A stretch of DNA of 43,425 bases from an uncultured Lachnospiraceae bacterium. Its GTDB lineage: Bacteria; Bacillota; Clostridia; Lachnospirales; Lachnospiraceae. The stretch lies in the NCBI GenBank assembly GCA_910584695.1, contig CAJUBR010000015.1, positions 1 to 43,425 of the forward strand, given 5' to 3'. Below, in pieces: positions 17,842 through 27,500 of the stretch. The notes beneath the pieces are model-generated. The model had not been told where the DNA came from. It worked only from the letters and a program-made list of their open reading frames with translations, and did not search any database. The stretch's first letter is position 1, and every line of letters begins with the position of its first letter. Position numbers and translations under genes: made by a program.

Positions 17842-18834
17842 CTAAGCCGTCACCAGGTTCGCCTCCGTAATCTGCCCCTTTTCATAATCCAGTGCATTTT
17901 GCAGGGTGGTCTGACTGATTGCAGCTAATGCTTCCTTTGTCAGAAATCCCTGATGGGAGGTCACAATCACATTCGGGAAAGACAGCAGCCTTGCCGTTAC
18001 GGAATGCTCTAGCATTTCATCCTCACGGTTTTCAAATACATTGTTTCCCTCCTCCTCATATACATCAAGGCCAACTCCGAAAAATTTACCGCTGCGGATT
18101 CCCTGAATCAAATCCTCTGTCTTAACAAGGGCTCCTCTGGATGTATTTACAAGAATTACATTTTCCCGCATCATTGCTATAGAATCCTTATTTATAATGT
18201 GCTTTGTCTCCTTCGTCAACGGACAGTGCAGGGAAATCAGATCACTTTGCTTTAAGACTTCCTCTAACGGCATATATTCTACAAAATCCAGATTCTTGTT
18301 CGGATACATATCATATGCTATAACACGCATCCCAAACCCTTTACAGATTCTGCACATTGCCGCACCAATCTTTCCGGTTCCAATAATACCCGCCGTCTTC
18401 TGGTAAAAGTTTACACCCGTCAATCCCACCAGACTGAAATTGTTCTCTCTTACTTTGATATAGCTCTTATGGAGATGTCTGTTTACTGCAAGTGCCAGAG
18501 TCATTGCATGCTCCGCCACTGCCTCCGGCGAATATCCCGGTACACGTAAAATAGTCATTCCATATTCTTTTGTTTTATTAAGGTCTACATTATTAAACCC
18601 GGCACAGCGCATCAGAATCAGGGAAATCCCCATCTCATGCAGTTTTTCAATAACCGGTGCACTTAAGTCGGAATTGACAAATGCACAAATGGCATCATAA
18701 CCCTGTGCCAGCGAAACCGTTTTCAAGGATATATCTGTCTCCTGATACGTGATCTCAATTCCCTCATACTGAAATAACTCCCTGTCAAAAGAATCCACAT
18801 CATAGCTTGTTGCATCATAAAATAAAATTTTCAT
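17842..18834 (-). CDS. ldhA: D-lactate dehydrogenase (D-2-hydroxyacid dehydrogenase family, LdhA-like)
   Basis: This 330-residue cytosolic enzyme should reduce pyruvate to D-lactate with NADH, regenerating NAD in fermentation. The N-terminal half has the LdhA hallmark LMRCAGFNNVDL (74-85). The nucleotide-binding fold carries GTGKIG (152-157), and the substrate/catalytic residues are visible as NTSRGAL (R233), the Glu of DVYEEE (about 261) and SHQGFL (H294). Length and motif order match E. coli LdhA closely. The RBS AAAGGAGGAAG lies about 12 nt before the ATG, slightly far but with no better alternative. The gene reads toward the amylase, 255 bp away, and diverges from the GGDEF gene. A related 2-hydroxyacid specificity is possible. 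Confidence 0.9.
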   Translation of the reverse strand: MKILFYDATSYDVDSFDRELFQYEGIEITYQETDISLKTVSLAQGYDAICAFVNSDLSAPVIEKLHEMGISLILMRCAGFNNVDLNKTKEYGMTILRVPGYSPEAVAEHAMTLALAVNRHLHKSYIKVRENNFSLVGLTGVNFYQKTAGIIGTGKIGAAMCRICKGFGMRVIAYDMYPNKNLDFVEYMPLEEVLKQSDLISLHCPLTKETKHIINKDSIAMMRENVILVNTSRGALVKTEDLIQGIRSGKFFGVGLDVYEEEGNNVFENREDEMLEHSVTARLLSFPNVIVTSHQGFLTKEALAAISQTTLQNALDYEKGQITEANLVTA

Positions 18835-18870
18835 AGAATCCGTCTTCCTCCTTTTAAGGTATTATATCTT

Positions 18871-18879
18871 ATTTTATCA
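18871..18879 (-). promoter_or_regulatory. Extended -10 promoter element for ldhA
   Basis: TGATAAAAT on the minus strand is an extended -10 element about 37 nt before the ldhA start codon. I see no good -35 hexamer 17 nt upstream, so this rests on the -10 region alone. Confidence 0.35.
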
Positions 18880-18920
18880 TACCCTTGTTTCTAAAATCTA
18901 TACCCCATCCTTTTTAATTG

Positions 18921-18938
18921 AAGTTGTATTTGCAACTT
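18921..18938. promoter_or_regulatory. Palindrome in the ldhA / GGDEF divergent intergenic region
   Basis: AAGTTG and CAACTT flank a 6-nt centre, making an 18-bp interrupted palindrome between the two divergent genes. It could be an operator for either. It does not fit the published Rex consensus (TTGTTAA-N4-TTAACAA), although Rex often controls ldh genes in Firmicutes. Confidence 0.3.
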
Positions 18939-19066
18939 TTCTTTTAAATAAAATAATGTTATAATAAAGAAATAAATATATTGTTTGTAATGTACTATAG
19001 ACAATGATGCTGTCATAATGGGGTTAATGACTGCATTCAACATGAAAGGGAACAAGGGGTAGTTTT

Positions 19067-22000
19067 ATGAACACGGAAACCAAAAAGTATTTTATACCTT
19101 TTATGAAAGAATTAACCGAACGTATCTCCAGCCGTTCCGGTATGCCGGTTCTTATCTTAAAACACTACAACAGTTTTATAATGAATGAGAAGGAATGTAA
19201 TGAATTATCTCTCCTATTTCCGGAATACAGGTTTTTTTATCACCGGTTTAATGTTGAGCAGATGATGTCTGCCTATGAACCATTTTTAGACTGGATTGCG
19301 GAACAATTCCGTTTACAGAATATCTGTGATATTGACACTTTTCTGGATACCTGTCACGTATATTCTTTGCACAAAGAGGTAATCCGCTGCTATATTTTAG
19401 GTCTCCCGGTTAAGCGGACGGAAGAATTTATCTATAATGAGATTCAATTTGAAAAGGAACAAATGATCCAGTCAATCATAAATATGATTGACTATTTTGC
19501 AACCGAAAAACCGATTATTTTTGTCTTAAACAAATTACATCGGTGTGATTATTCTACTTTAGATGTTTTACATCTTTTTTTGAAAAACCGTTCTGGGAAA
19601 ATAGGTATCTTGGCTTTATATAACGATCTGCACACACTCGATTCCCATATGCAGAATAGCTGGAACAAACTTCTCCATTCCGCATCCGGTGACAACTGCG
19701 TTTTGGACTGGGGATTCGGCACAAGTATGTCCTCTTCCAGAAAATCCCGTACCTTTATTCCCCGGGGAGACCAGATGTCGAATTATCTGTCTACACTGTA
19801 CAAAATGTATCTCACGGTAGCACTGGAACAGGCAAACTATTTCTGCTCCATTATACATCGTAAGCTCCTTATCGGGGAAATTGAAATCCCAGAAGAAGAA
19901 AAATACTACTTTTATCTTCTGTATACAAAAATGTCTATTTTATATGGTAACATTTCTACTTCTCTGATTTTATGCAATACATTGGATACCATAGAGACCA
20001 GTTGCGATTCAAACCAGAAACAATTTTTTATTCACTATCTTTCTGCACTGGCACATATCTATAACGGACAGCTGGATATTGCCAAAGAACTTGCAGAGCA
20101 GTGTCTCAATTCCGCATACAGAACAAAAGATTCTTTCACCATTTTCCGGGCAAGACTTTTAAAACATATGGCACTCTTTTCCGGCTGGAATGATGTCTGG
20201 CTGTGTGAACTGGACTATGGAGTAGAACCGGAACTGCTTGAAGATGCCCAAAAGTATCATTACAAAAACCACCTTGCACATATTCTGGTATATGCATGTG
20301 ATAACAAACCAGAGTCCTACAGCAGTCTGACACGGATTAATACGGATCTGACTACTTTCCAAAGAGGAATTGATATCGCAGTGGAATTAGGCAACTCTTA
20401 TCTGCTTCTTGGTGCATACCGCAAAAATTTAATGCTTGCCTCCACAAATGGTTATTTTGACATCTCCCTTTACTATGCGATTGAAAAGATTCAGCCCCTC
20501 GTTATTAAAACAAATGACCGCTTTGAAGAGGGAAATGTCTACAATGATCTTGGATACAATTCCTGTGCTACGGAACGCTACCTGACGGCCAATGAATATT
20601 TTAATAAAGCCCTCGCCGTCTTTTGTGAACTGGACAAAATAGAATATATCGGAGAAACCTTATACAACATGGCAATTAACGGTATTATGACAGAAGACTA
20701 TGCCTTTGCCACCCAATGTCTGGAGCTGGTCATCCGTATTATCAATATATTCCATGCTGAGAGTCTCCGTGTGGCACATATTTCAAAAATTATGGGCTTA
20801 CAGGCTTTGTGTTCCATCCGCACAGGCAATCTTTACAACTGCCGTATGTGTCTGCACACAGCATATCAGTTTTTAGAGCATATCATAAAGGATTTTGACG
20901 ATATGTCCCATTTTACTTACTGGGATGACGATTTATTCCTCTATCATCTGTGTACCGGTATCATTGCCGTTCAGGCAGAAAAATACGATCTCGCCATGAG
21001 TGAATATGAACAGGCATATCTTTACGGTGGTCCGAACAAAGGCGGCAGTGTATTTTACTATAACATGTATGCTGAAGAAATGGCACTTTTGTATCGTGCT
21101 ATAGGGGAAGAAGAAAAGGCACAGTCTGTTCTTACAGAGTGTATCACTTATTTTGACAAAAAGGGTTATCACGAAAAACAGAAAAAAATGATTGCCATCA
21201 AGAATCATGAATTCTATGAATCCCATCCCGTTCACCTAAGCTTTACCAACCCGGACCTTGTGGAGCAGATTCATAAACTCATTACGGAAAACAATACCAG
21301 ATGGATGACAGCCACATATCAGAAAAAGATTGCTTACCTTACCTCCTGGCAGAAGCTTCAAAACAGTGCTTTTCATTCTGTACATGATTTGGTGCAGCAC
21401 TCCGCTTCTTCCATCAAAAGCGAATTTAATTTAGACCACCTTATTCTTGTCCGCATGACAAAGGGAAACCCGGTGATTTTATACAATGATTCCGAAACGG
21501 AACTGGATTCCACCATGTTAAATACTTTAGTGGATTATTTCTACCAGAACCGGAATACATTTACAACATCTAAGCTAAACCGTACCTATTTTGAATATGA
21601 AGCGATCACCTCTCTTTTTGATCAGAGTCATCTTTGTGCAATGATGGGTGTTCCGCTATTTGTAAACGAACAGCTTGGAGCATTTGCAATTGCTTACATT
21701 CTGATGAGTGATAACTGGGGTGTTGCCTCCAACGGAATCGTAATTGATTCCAGTGAAGCAGCCGTATTTGAAGTTCTTTTCCGCCAACTGACGGATACGA
21801 TCGACCGGTTTGAATCCCACCAAAAGATTAAACAGCAAAATGCCCAGTTAAACCAATTGAATAAGAATCTTCGTCGTTCTGCCATTTCCGACCAACTGAC
21901 AGGTCTCTTAAACCGTCAGGGATTTCAGGAACTGTTAGCAGACGAAATTGCTGTTTCCAAACAAACAGGCAAAGAGATTCAAATGACGGTTGTCTACTGT

Positions 22001-22441
22001 GATTTGGATAAATTCAAATACTCCAATGATACATTTGGGCATGTTGCCGGGGACCAGCTTCTTGTTGCTTTCGCCCGGACCCTTTCCAGCGTAAGCGAAG
22101 GTCAGGGATACGCAATCCGTTATGGAGGGGATGAATTTCTTCTTCTGTTAATGCACTCCGACCGGAAAAAAGTAGAAAAAACTGTTCAGAATATTTATGA
22201 TGTGCTAAAACAGACGGATGGTTTCCGAAAAGAAATTGAAGCAGTAATCCATTCACCTGTCACCCTGCGTCCGGAAGACCAGATTTCCACTTCCATCGGT
22301 ATTGCTTTTGCAAACGGAGCACCGACTCAGGAATTACTCTATCAGACGATTCATGAAGCTGATATTGCTTTATACTATGTTAAAGAACACGGAAAACGCA
22401 GCTACAAATTCTATGATGATATGAAGGATACATTTTCTTAG
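19067..22441 (+). CDS. Large cytosolic GGDEF protein (putative diguanylate cyclase) with degenerate ATPase-like region, TPR-like helices and GAF-like region
   Basis: The 1,124-residue protein should make cyclic di-GMP from two GTP. The GGDEF domain spans about 938-1124: SDQLTGLLNRQGF at its start, the Mg-binding DLDKFK (979-984) and an intact GGDEF loop (1020-1024). The RxxD inhibitory site expected just before the loop is absent (sequence GQGYAIRY). Residues 1-220 look like the AAA-type region of MalT/LuxR-family STAND proteins, with a Walker-B-like IIFVLNKLHRCD (150-161), but I find no GxxGKT P-loop. Residues about 245-715 are alpha-helical and TPR-like; 760-905 resemble a GAF sensor domain; 907-937 is a coiled coil. 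There is no signal peptide or membrane segment. RBS AAGGGG sits 7 nt before the start. The debranching gene follows after 13 bp, implying one transcript and possibly one pathway. Confidence 0.9.
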   Translation: MNTETKKYFIPFMKELTERISSRSGMPVLILKHYNSFIMNEKECNELSLLFPEYRFFYHRFNVEQMMSAYEPFLDWIAEQFRLQNICDIDTFLDTCHVYSLHKEVIRCYILGLPVKRTEEFIYNEIQFEKEQMIQSIINMIDYFATEKPIIFVLNKLHRCDYSTLDVLHLFLKNRSGKIGILALYNDLHTLDSHMQNSWNKLLHSASGDNCVLDWGFGTSMSSSRKSRTFIPRGDQMSNYLSTLYKMYLTVALEQANYFCSIIHRKLLIGEIEIPEEEKYYFYLLYTKMSILYGNISTSLILCNTLDTIETSCDSNQKQFFIHYLSALAHIYNGQLDIAKELAEQCLNSAYRTKDSFTIFRARLLKHMALFSGWNDVWLCELDYGVEPELLEDAQKYHYKNHLAHILVYACDNKPESYSSLTRINTDLTTFQRGIDIAVELGNSYLLLGAYRKNLMLASTNGYFDISLYYAIEKIQPLVIKTNDRFEEGNVYNDLGYNSCATERYLTANEYFNKALAVFCELDKIEYIGETLYNMAINGIMTEDYAFATQCLELVIRIINIFHAESLRVAHISKIMGLQALCSIRTGNLYNCRMCLHTAYQFLEHIIKDFDDMSHFTYWDDDLFLYHLCTGIIAVQAEKYDLAMSEYEQAYLYGGPNKGGSVFYYNMYAEEMALLYRAIGEEEKAQSVLTECITYFDKKGYHEKQKKMIAIKNHEFYESHPVHLSFTNPDLVEQIHKLITENNTRWMTATYQKKIAYLTSWQKLQNSAFHSVHDLVQHSASSIKSEFNLDHLILVRMTKGNPVILYNDSETELDSTMLNTLVDYFYQNRNTFTTSKLNRTYFEYEAITSLFDQSHLCAMMGVPLFVNEQLGAFAIAYILMSDNWGVASNGIVIDSSEAAVFEVLFRQLTDTIDRFESHQKIKQQNAQLNQLNKNLRRSAISDQLTGLLNRQGFQELLADEIAVSKQTGKEIQMTVVYCDLDKFKYSNDTFGHVAGDQLLVAFARTLSSVSEGQGYAIRYGGDEFLLLLMHSDRKKVEKTVQNIYDVLKQTDGFRKEIEAVIHSPVTLRPEDQISTSIGIAFANGAPTQELLYQTIHEADIALYYVKEHGKRSYKFYDDMKDTFS

Positions 22442-22454
22442 AAAGGAGATTTTT

Positions 22455-24467
22455 ATGTACCGATATGGAAAAAGTGCGTTTCGCACAATAGAAGAGGGTT
22501 CCGAAAAGGAATGGTCCCTGATAAACGGATTGGGAGGATTTGCAAACGGAACGATCTTAGGAAATACGAGCCGCATGCAGGCAGGCTATCTGATCGCTTC
22601 CTTTTCACCTCCGGTAGACCGTTATCTGATTCTTTCTAAAATACAGGAACGGCTTACCATTGACAAGGATACCGCAGATTTTGCCTGCCAGCTCTATCTT
22701 AGGGAACCAAAGGAGGGACACCGATATCTTCAGTCCTTTACCTACGATATTCTGCCCGAATTTCATTACCAGTACGGTGGTTTCCATATGAAAAAATATA
22801 TTGCTATGGAATACGGGCATAACACCACTGCTGTCTGCTATGAAATAGAAAATGGCAGCAAAGAAAGTCTCCTTTCCCTGACACCATTATTTTCCTGCCG
22901 GGATATGGGAAAAGTCTGCACCAGTGCCGAACAGCATCCAACTACCGAGCTTTCCGGACAAATGCTGACACTGCACTATGACCGCCTTTCGGAGCATCCG
23001 ATTTATTTCTATTCTTCAGAAGGGGTTTATTATGACCGAAACCTGATTCCCACCAGTATGGCTACCCCGAATTACCTTGTGGAAGAAAATCAATACTATC
23101 TTATTGATAATCGGACCGGTTTTGGTGGTCTGGATAACCATGCCACGCCATACGACATTCAAATTTCTTTAAAGCCATACGAAAAGAAGAACTTCTTCTG
23201 TATCTGTTCTACTGAACCAATTAAGCCGGATGCCTGCGATGGCTTTGCCATTGCATCCCGGTATCGTAAACGGATATATCAATTAATGGACATGCCACAA
23301 TCTCAGGATTCATTATCCAGAAAGTTTGCCTGGGCTTCAGACCAGTTTATCACACGCAGGGATTCCACCGGTCTGAAAACTATTCTTGCCGGACTTCCAT
23401 GGTTTGCCGACTGGGGCAGAGACACTATGATTGCCATGACTGGTCTTACCCTTTGCAGCGGACGATTTAAAGACTGCTGGGAAATTCTTTCCTCTTTTGC
23501 CCGCTATGAAAAACACGGTCTTTTGCCAAATGTATTCCCAAACAGTGCAAAAGATGCACCAATGTATAATACCATTGATGCATCTTTGTGGTATTTCTAT
23601 GCAGTGGAACGTTTTCTTCACTATACCGGTACTGAGGAGGATTACCGCTTTATTGAAACGGAAATCTATCCTGTTTTGGAACACATTATTGCTGCCTATC
23701 AAAACGGTACTGATTTTTCCATCGGCATGGACTCTGACGGTCTGATCTATGGCGGAAGCGACAAGGATCAGATTACCTGGATGGACGTCCGTGTTGGAGA
23801 CTGGGTCGTTACCCCCCGCCACGGAAAGCCGGTGGAAATCAACGCCTTATGGTATAATGCCCTACAGGTAATGGCAGAACTTGCAGCACACTTTCATAAA
23901 GACGCTTCCGGTTACTTAAGCCTTGCGGCAAAAGTTAAGGCTTCCTTTACGGAAAAATACTGGAATGCAGAAAAACAATGTCTCTATGATGTAGCAGACC
24001 CCTTTGAAGATGCGGTACGCCCAAACCAGATCTGGGCAGTATCTCTCCCTTATACTATGCTTTCCCCTGAACAGGAAAAAGCTGTTGTCCAAACCGTTAC
24101 GGAAAAACTCTATACTGCCTATGGCTTACGTTCCCTTGCTCCGGACGAAGATGGATTCCAAAAAGAATACATCGGTGCCCTGATCAAGCGTGACGGTGCC
24201 TACCATATGGGAACTGTATGGGCATTTCCTTTAGGGGGATATATCAGTGCCTACTGTAAAGTACACGACCACTCACCGGAAGCCATACAACATGCATTGG
24301 AAATGATTCACCTGATAGAAGACCACATGAAAGACGGATGTATCAACGGAATTGCCGAGGTATTCGACGGGGAAACACCTTGTACCAGCCGTGGCTGCTA
24401 TAATCAGGCATGGAGCGTGGGAGAAATCTTTAGGGCATATACGGAGGATATCCTACCTTATATGTAA
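22455..24467 (+). CDS. Amylo-alpha-1,6-glucosidase / glycogen debranching enzyme (GDE_C, GH133-like)
   Basis: The 670-residue cytosolic protein should hydrolyse alpha-1,6 branch points of glycogen or limit dextrins. The N-terminal beta domain (about 15-260, starting WSLINGLGGFANGTILG) is followed by an alpha/alpha barrel with family motifs GLPWFADWGRDTMIA (313-327), DASLWYFYAVE (375-385), the stretch near 445-470 with TWMDVRVGDW and KPVEINALWYNAL, and GAYHMGTVWAFPLG towards the C-terminus. Length and both domains are complete. RBS GAAAGGAGA lies close to the ATG. It is the second gene of a unit with the GGDEF protein. It is unrelated in fold to GlgX (GH13), so a transfer of GlgX-based regulation models must be cautious. 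Confidence 0.9.
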   Translation: MYRYGKSAFRTIEEGSEKEWSLINGLGGFANGTILGNTSRMQAGYLIASFSPPVDRYLILSKIQERLTIDKDTADFACQLYLREPKEGHRYLQSFTYDILPEFHYQYGGFHMKKYIAMEYGHNTTAVCYEIENGSKESLLSLTPLFSCRDMGKVCTSAEQHPTTELSGQMLTLHYDRLSEHPIYFYSSEGVYYDRNLIPTSMATPNYLVEENQYYLIDNRTGFGGLDNHATPYDIQISLKPYEKKNFFCICSTEPIKPDACDGFAIASRYRKRIYQLMDMPQSQDSLSRKFAWASDQFITRRDSTGLKTILAGLPWFADWGRDTMIAMTGLTLCSGRFKDCWEILSSFARYEKHGLLPNVFPNSAKDAPMYNTIDASLWYFYAVERFLHYTGTEEDYRFIETEIYPVLEHIIAAYQNGTDFSIGMDSDGLIYGGSDKDQITWMDVRVGDWVVTPRHGKPVEINALWYNALQVMAELAAHFHKDASGYLSLAAKVKASFTEKYWNAEKQCLYDVADPFEDAVRPNQIWAVSLPYTMLSPEQEKAVVQTVTEKLYTAYGLRSLAPDEDGFQKEYIGALIKRDGAYHMGTVWAFPLGGYISAYCKVHDHSPEAIQHALEMIHLIEDHMKDGCINGIAEVFDGETPCTSRGCYNQAWSVGEIFRAYTEDILPYM

Positions 24468-24524
24468 ACTTTCCCCCGTAGCAGTATATTTTATGTTCCT
24501 ATATTAACTTTTTCCTAATAGTAA

Positions 24525-24560
24525 ACTCCCGATTTGGAACATCTTTTCCAAATCGGGAGT
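24525..24560. terminator. Hairpin between convergent debranching-enzyme and vWA genes
   Basis: A perfect 15-bp stem, ACTCCCGATTTGGAA with TTCCAAATCGGGAGT, closes a 6-nt loop. It sits midway between the converging stop codons at 24467 and 24587. T-runs are short on both sides, so it may be a bidirectional terminator or an RNA 3' end stabiliser. Confidence 0.7.
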
Positions 24561-24586
24561 ATCTGCTTAAAACTATATACAAAACC

Positions 24587-27500
24587 CTATTCTCTTTCCC
24601 TCTTCTTCTTTAAAAGCTGATTCATGTCAAGAGAAGCCGCAGCCGTATCTACTGTATCCTTTTTTTCTTCCCCCTTCTTTTCACCTTTTTGTCTTTTTTC
24701 TTTCTTATTTATGGATGATTGTATTCCAGCATCCACAAAAGATGTATTTTCTCCATTATCAGGAACATCTTTTAATATCTCATCCTGTACCTCTTTTTCT
24801 TTCTTTCGATGCTTCCTAAAGGAAACATTGTACAAAACTGCAAATCTCCTTCCAAACCATCTGGTCACCATGATCCATGCTTTTCTTACATAAGACAGAA
24901 TATCCAAAGAAAATCTCCGGATTATAATATCAAATAACAGCAAAAACACTGCAAGAATCAACAACGGTATCGTCAGTGACATTTTTGCCTTTACCGTGTT
25001 CCGGTTTTCTTTCCATATATTTTCTTCTAACGTAATTTCCTTTCCCCCTGCCTGTTTTACAAAAGCCGCAAAATCGGTTTCACTGTCACCAAACTGGTAT
25101 TCTGGAGAATACTGGTTTGCATATGCAGTATTATAGTTTTTCTTAACTTCTTTACCGGACATCTTCCTTACACTTACGCTATAAACACCAATCTCATCCA
25201 TATCCAGATTTGTTTCAAACACCCCAGGTTTTACCGCATCCAGGTTTACTTCTTTTGTATTTCCATTCTCATCTGTCACAACGGCAGCAACCTTTGTATT
25301 TTTATCATAATCCTTTGTCTCATAAGAAATGGCTGCCGTATTTCCTTCCTTCACAACCTCGAGATGATCCTCTCCAAGCCCGGTATCAGAGATAACATAA
25401 TTGATGATATTAGACCAGAGCATTGGGTAATTATCCCATGCAGCAAATTCTGCCGTCCACTCATTTGTCCCGTCACTGTTCCATGCCACTGTTTTTCCAA
25501 GACCACACTGCCATGTACTTAAAACCGGATCCCCTTTCCCTGATTCTAATATCACATCCGCTGTCTGCTTCGCCGTGGCCGCAATATAGCCATACAGTGC
25601 CGGACATCCTTCATCAAATACCTCTTTTATCATCTCATTATTACTGGTAATCGCAGGATAAAACTCCTCATTTATTAAATACGTCTTCGTCGACAGATAA
25701 ACCTCCTGTGCAAAAATGCGGGGAATGGAGTTATTGACATCCGTATAATAATATCTTCCACCACATTGCTGTGCAATATTAGATAAGGTTTTCTGATCTG
25801 CGTCTTTTCCCACTGCAACAGTAGACACTGTAATCCCTGCCTCATTAACCAGATGGATTAGGGAATCATACTGGTTAAATTCGTCCTGTCCATCCGTCAG
25901 CAAAATAATATGTTTAATCTTGGCATCACTTTTTAATATCTGACCATAAGCTTCCTGAAAGGCTGGATAAATACTTGTTCCACCGCCATAGACAATGGTT
26001 TCAATCTGACTTTTTACCTTTTCCACATCCGATAACTGTGAAATCGGAACAATCCAGTGGTAGGTATCATCAAATGCCAGAATACCGGCTTCATCACTGT
26101 TTCTTAATTCCGATACACCGGAAATCGCCGCCTGTTTTGCCAGATCAAGACCTGTTACCGAAGTATTCTCCTCGGAAGGAGAACACATACTTCCGGACTG
26201 GTCTATCACCATCGCCATTGCCATTTTGGGAATCTCCTTCTCCCCCTGTAAATCCATATTGACCGGAAGAATATCCTCTAATACCGTTCCTCTGTAATTT
26301 CCCAATGCATAACTATTCTCTCCACCAATACAAATATACCCGCCTGCAAAGTCTTTTACATAAGATTCTAATGCTTTGACAAATCCCTCCCTTAAATCAT
26401 CATAATAGACATCTAACGTAATAACCGCCTTATATTGGTTTAACTCCGAAAGAGAAACCGGAGCACCCTTCGGGGTCACCTTATCATAGTCAATATTTGC
26501 TGCTGAAAGGACTTTCTCGAATTCCTTTCCCTCCTCTGCCTTCCCTTCTATCAACAGAACTCTTGGTTTCGCCTCAATTTCAGCATAAGTTACATATGTA
26601 TTGTTAACTGAAATTGTATCCTCTTTAGGTTCAATCACCGCTTTATATTGTGCGATGGTTCCCTCTACACCGGTATCCTCAAAAACAAACTGGTTTTTTC
26701 CTTTATTCAGACGAATTTCCTGCTGTCCTTTGAGATTCCGTCCCGCATACAGTGACAATACTGCATCCGTTTCCACATTCGAAGTGACCGATACCGATAC
26801 GTTATAATGATCGCCTACATGAATGATATTCGGGGCGGACAGATTATCAATATACACCTCACTGCTTGTACCAATGCTGTCTTCCATGGAAACTGCACAG
26901 AGTTCTACTTCATTTCCCTTTAACACGGTTGCACAAAGGTTCATATTTCCTTCATTTTCACTTCCGTCCGTAACAAGAACCAGTCTCTTGCTGACTCCTT
27001 CATCAAACATGGAAGCTGCCGACTGAACTGCCTTTTCAATATTAGTAGCTGTCGTCACCGGATGTGTCGTAAACCGGGAAAATATTTTCTTATCCGATAA
27101 AAACTGGTCTACTGCCGTATCCTTACCAAATGCCACAACACCGCACAGATTTTTTTCCGGCATCTCACCTACCATTTTTCTTATGTATGTTTCCAGTTCC
27201 TCCTGATGACCGGACATACTGTCCGATACATCCACCAGAAATATCGTCTCCGTTTTTTTCTGTTTTTTTGTAACTGACACGCCTGCCATAGCCAGAATAA
27301 CGGTAAGAAACAGCAGACAGCGGACCGCTAAAAACTGCTTCTTCCTGGAGGAATTTACCTGCTTTATATAAACAATCCATTCTATTATCAGTAATAATAT
27401 AACTGCGGCTAATAAGAAATTACGGATTGCTCTTCCGCCTGTTTTTTTTCTGCTCTGTTTTCCTTTTTTTTCTACACTGTCAACCGGTGTCACGTCAGAC

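Noticed and set aside
18921..18938. Rex operator for ldhA
   Set aside because: The palindrome AAGTTG-N6-CAACTT does not match the Rex consensus in spacing or core bases; it is listed only as an unassigned palindrome.
23337..23822. Minus-strand 161-codon frame inside the debranching enzyme gene
   Set aside because: It lies fully inside a gene with clear family motifs and has no ribosome site.
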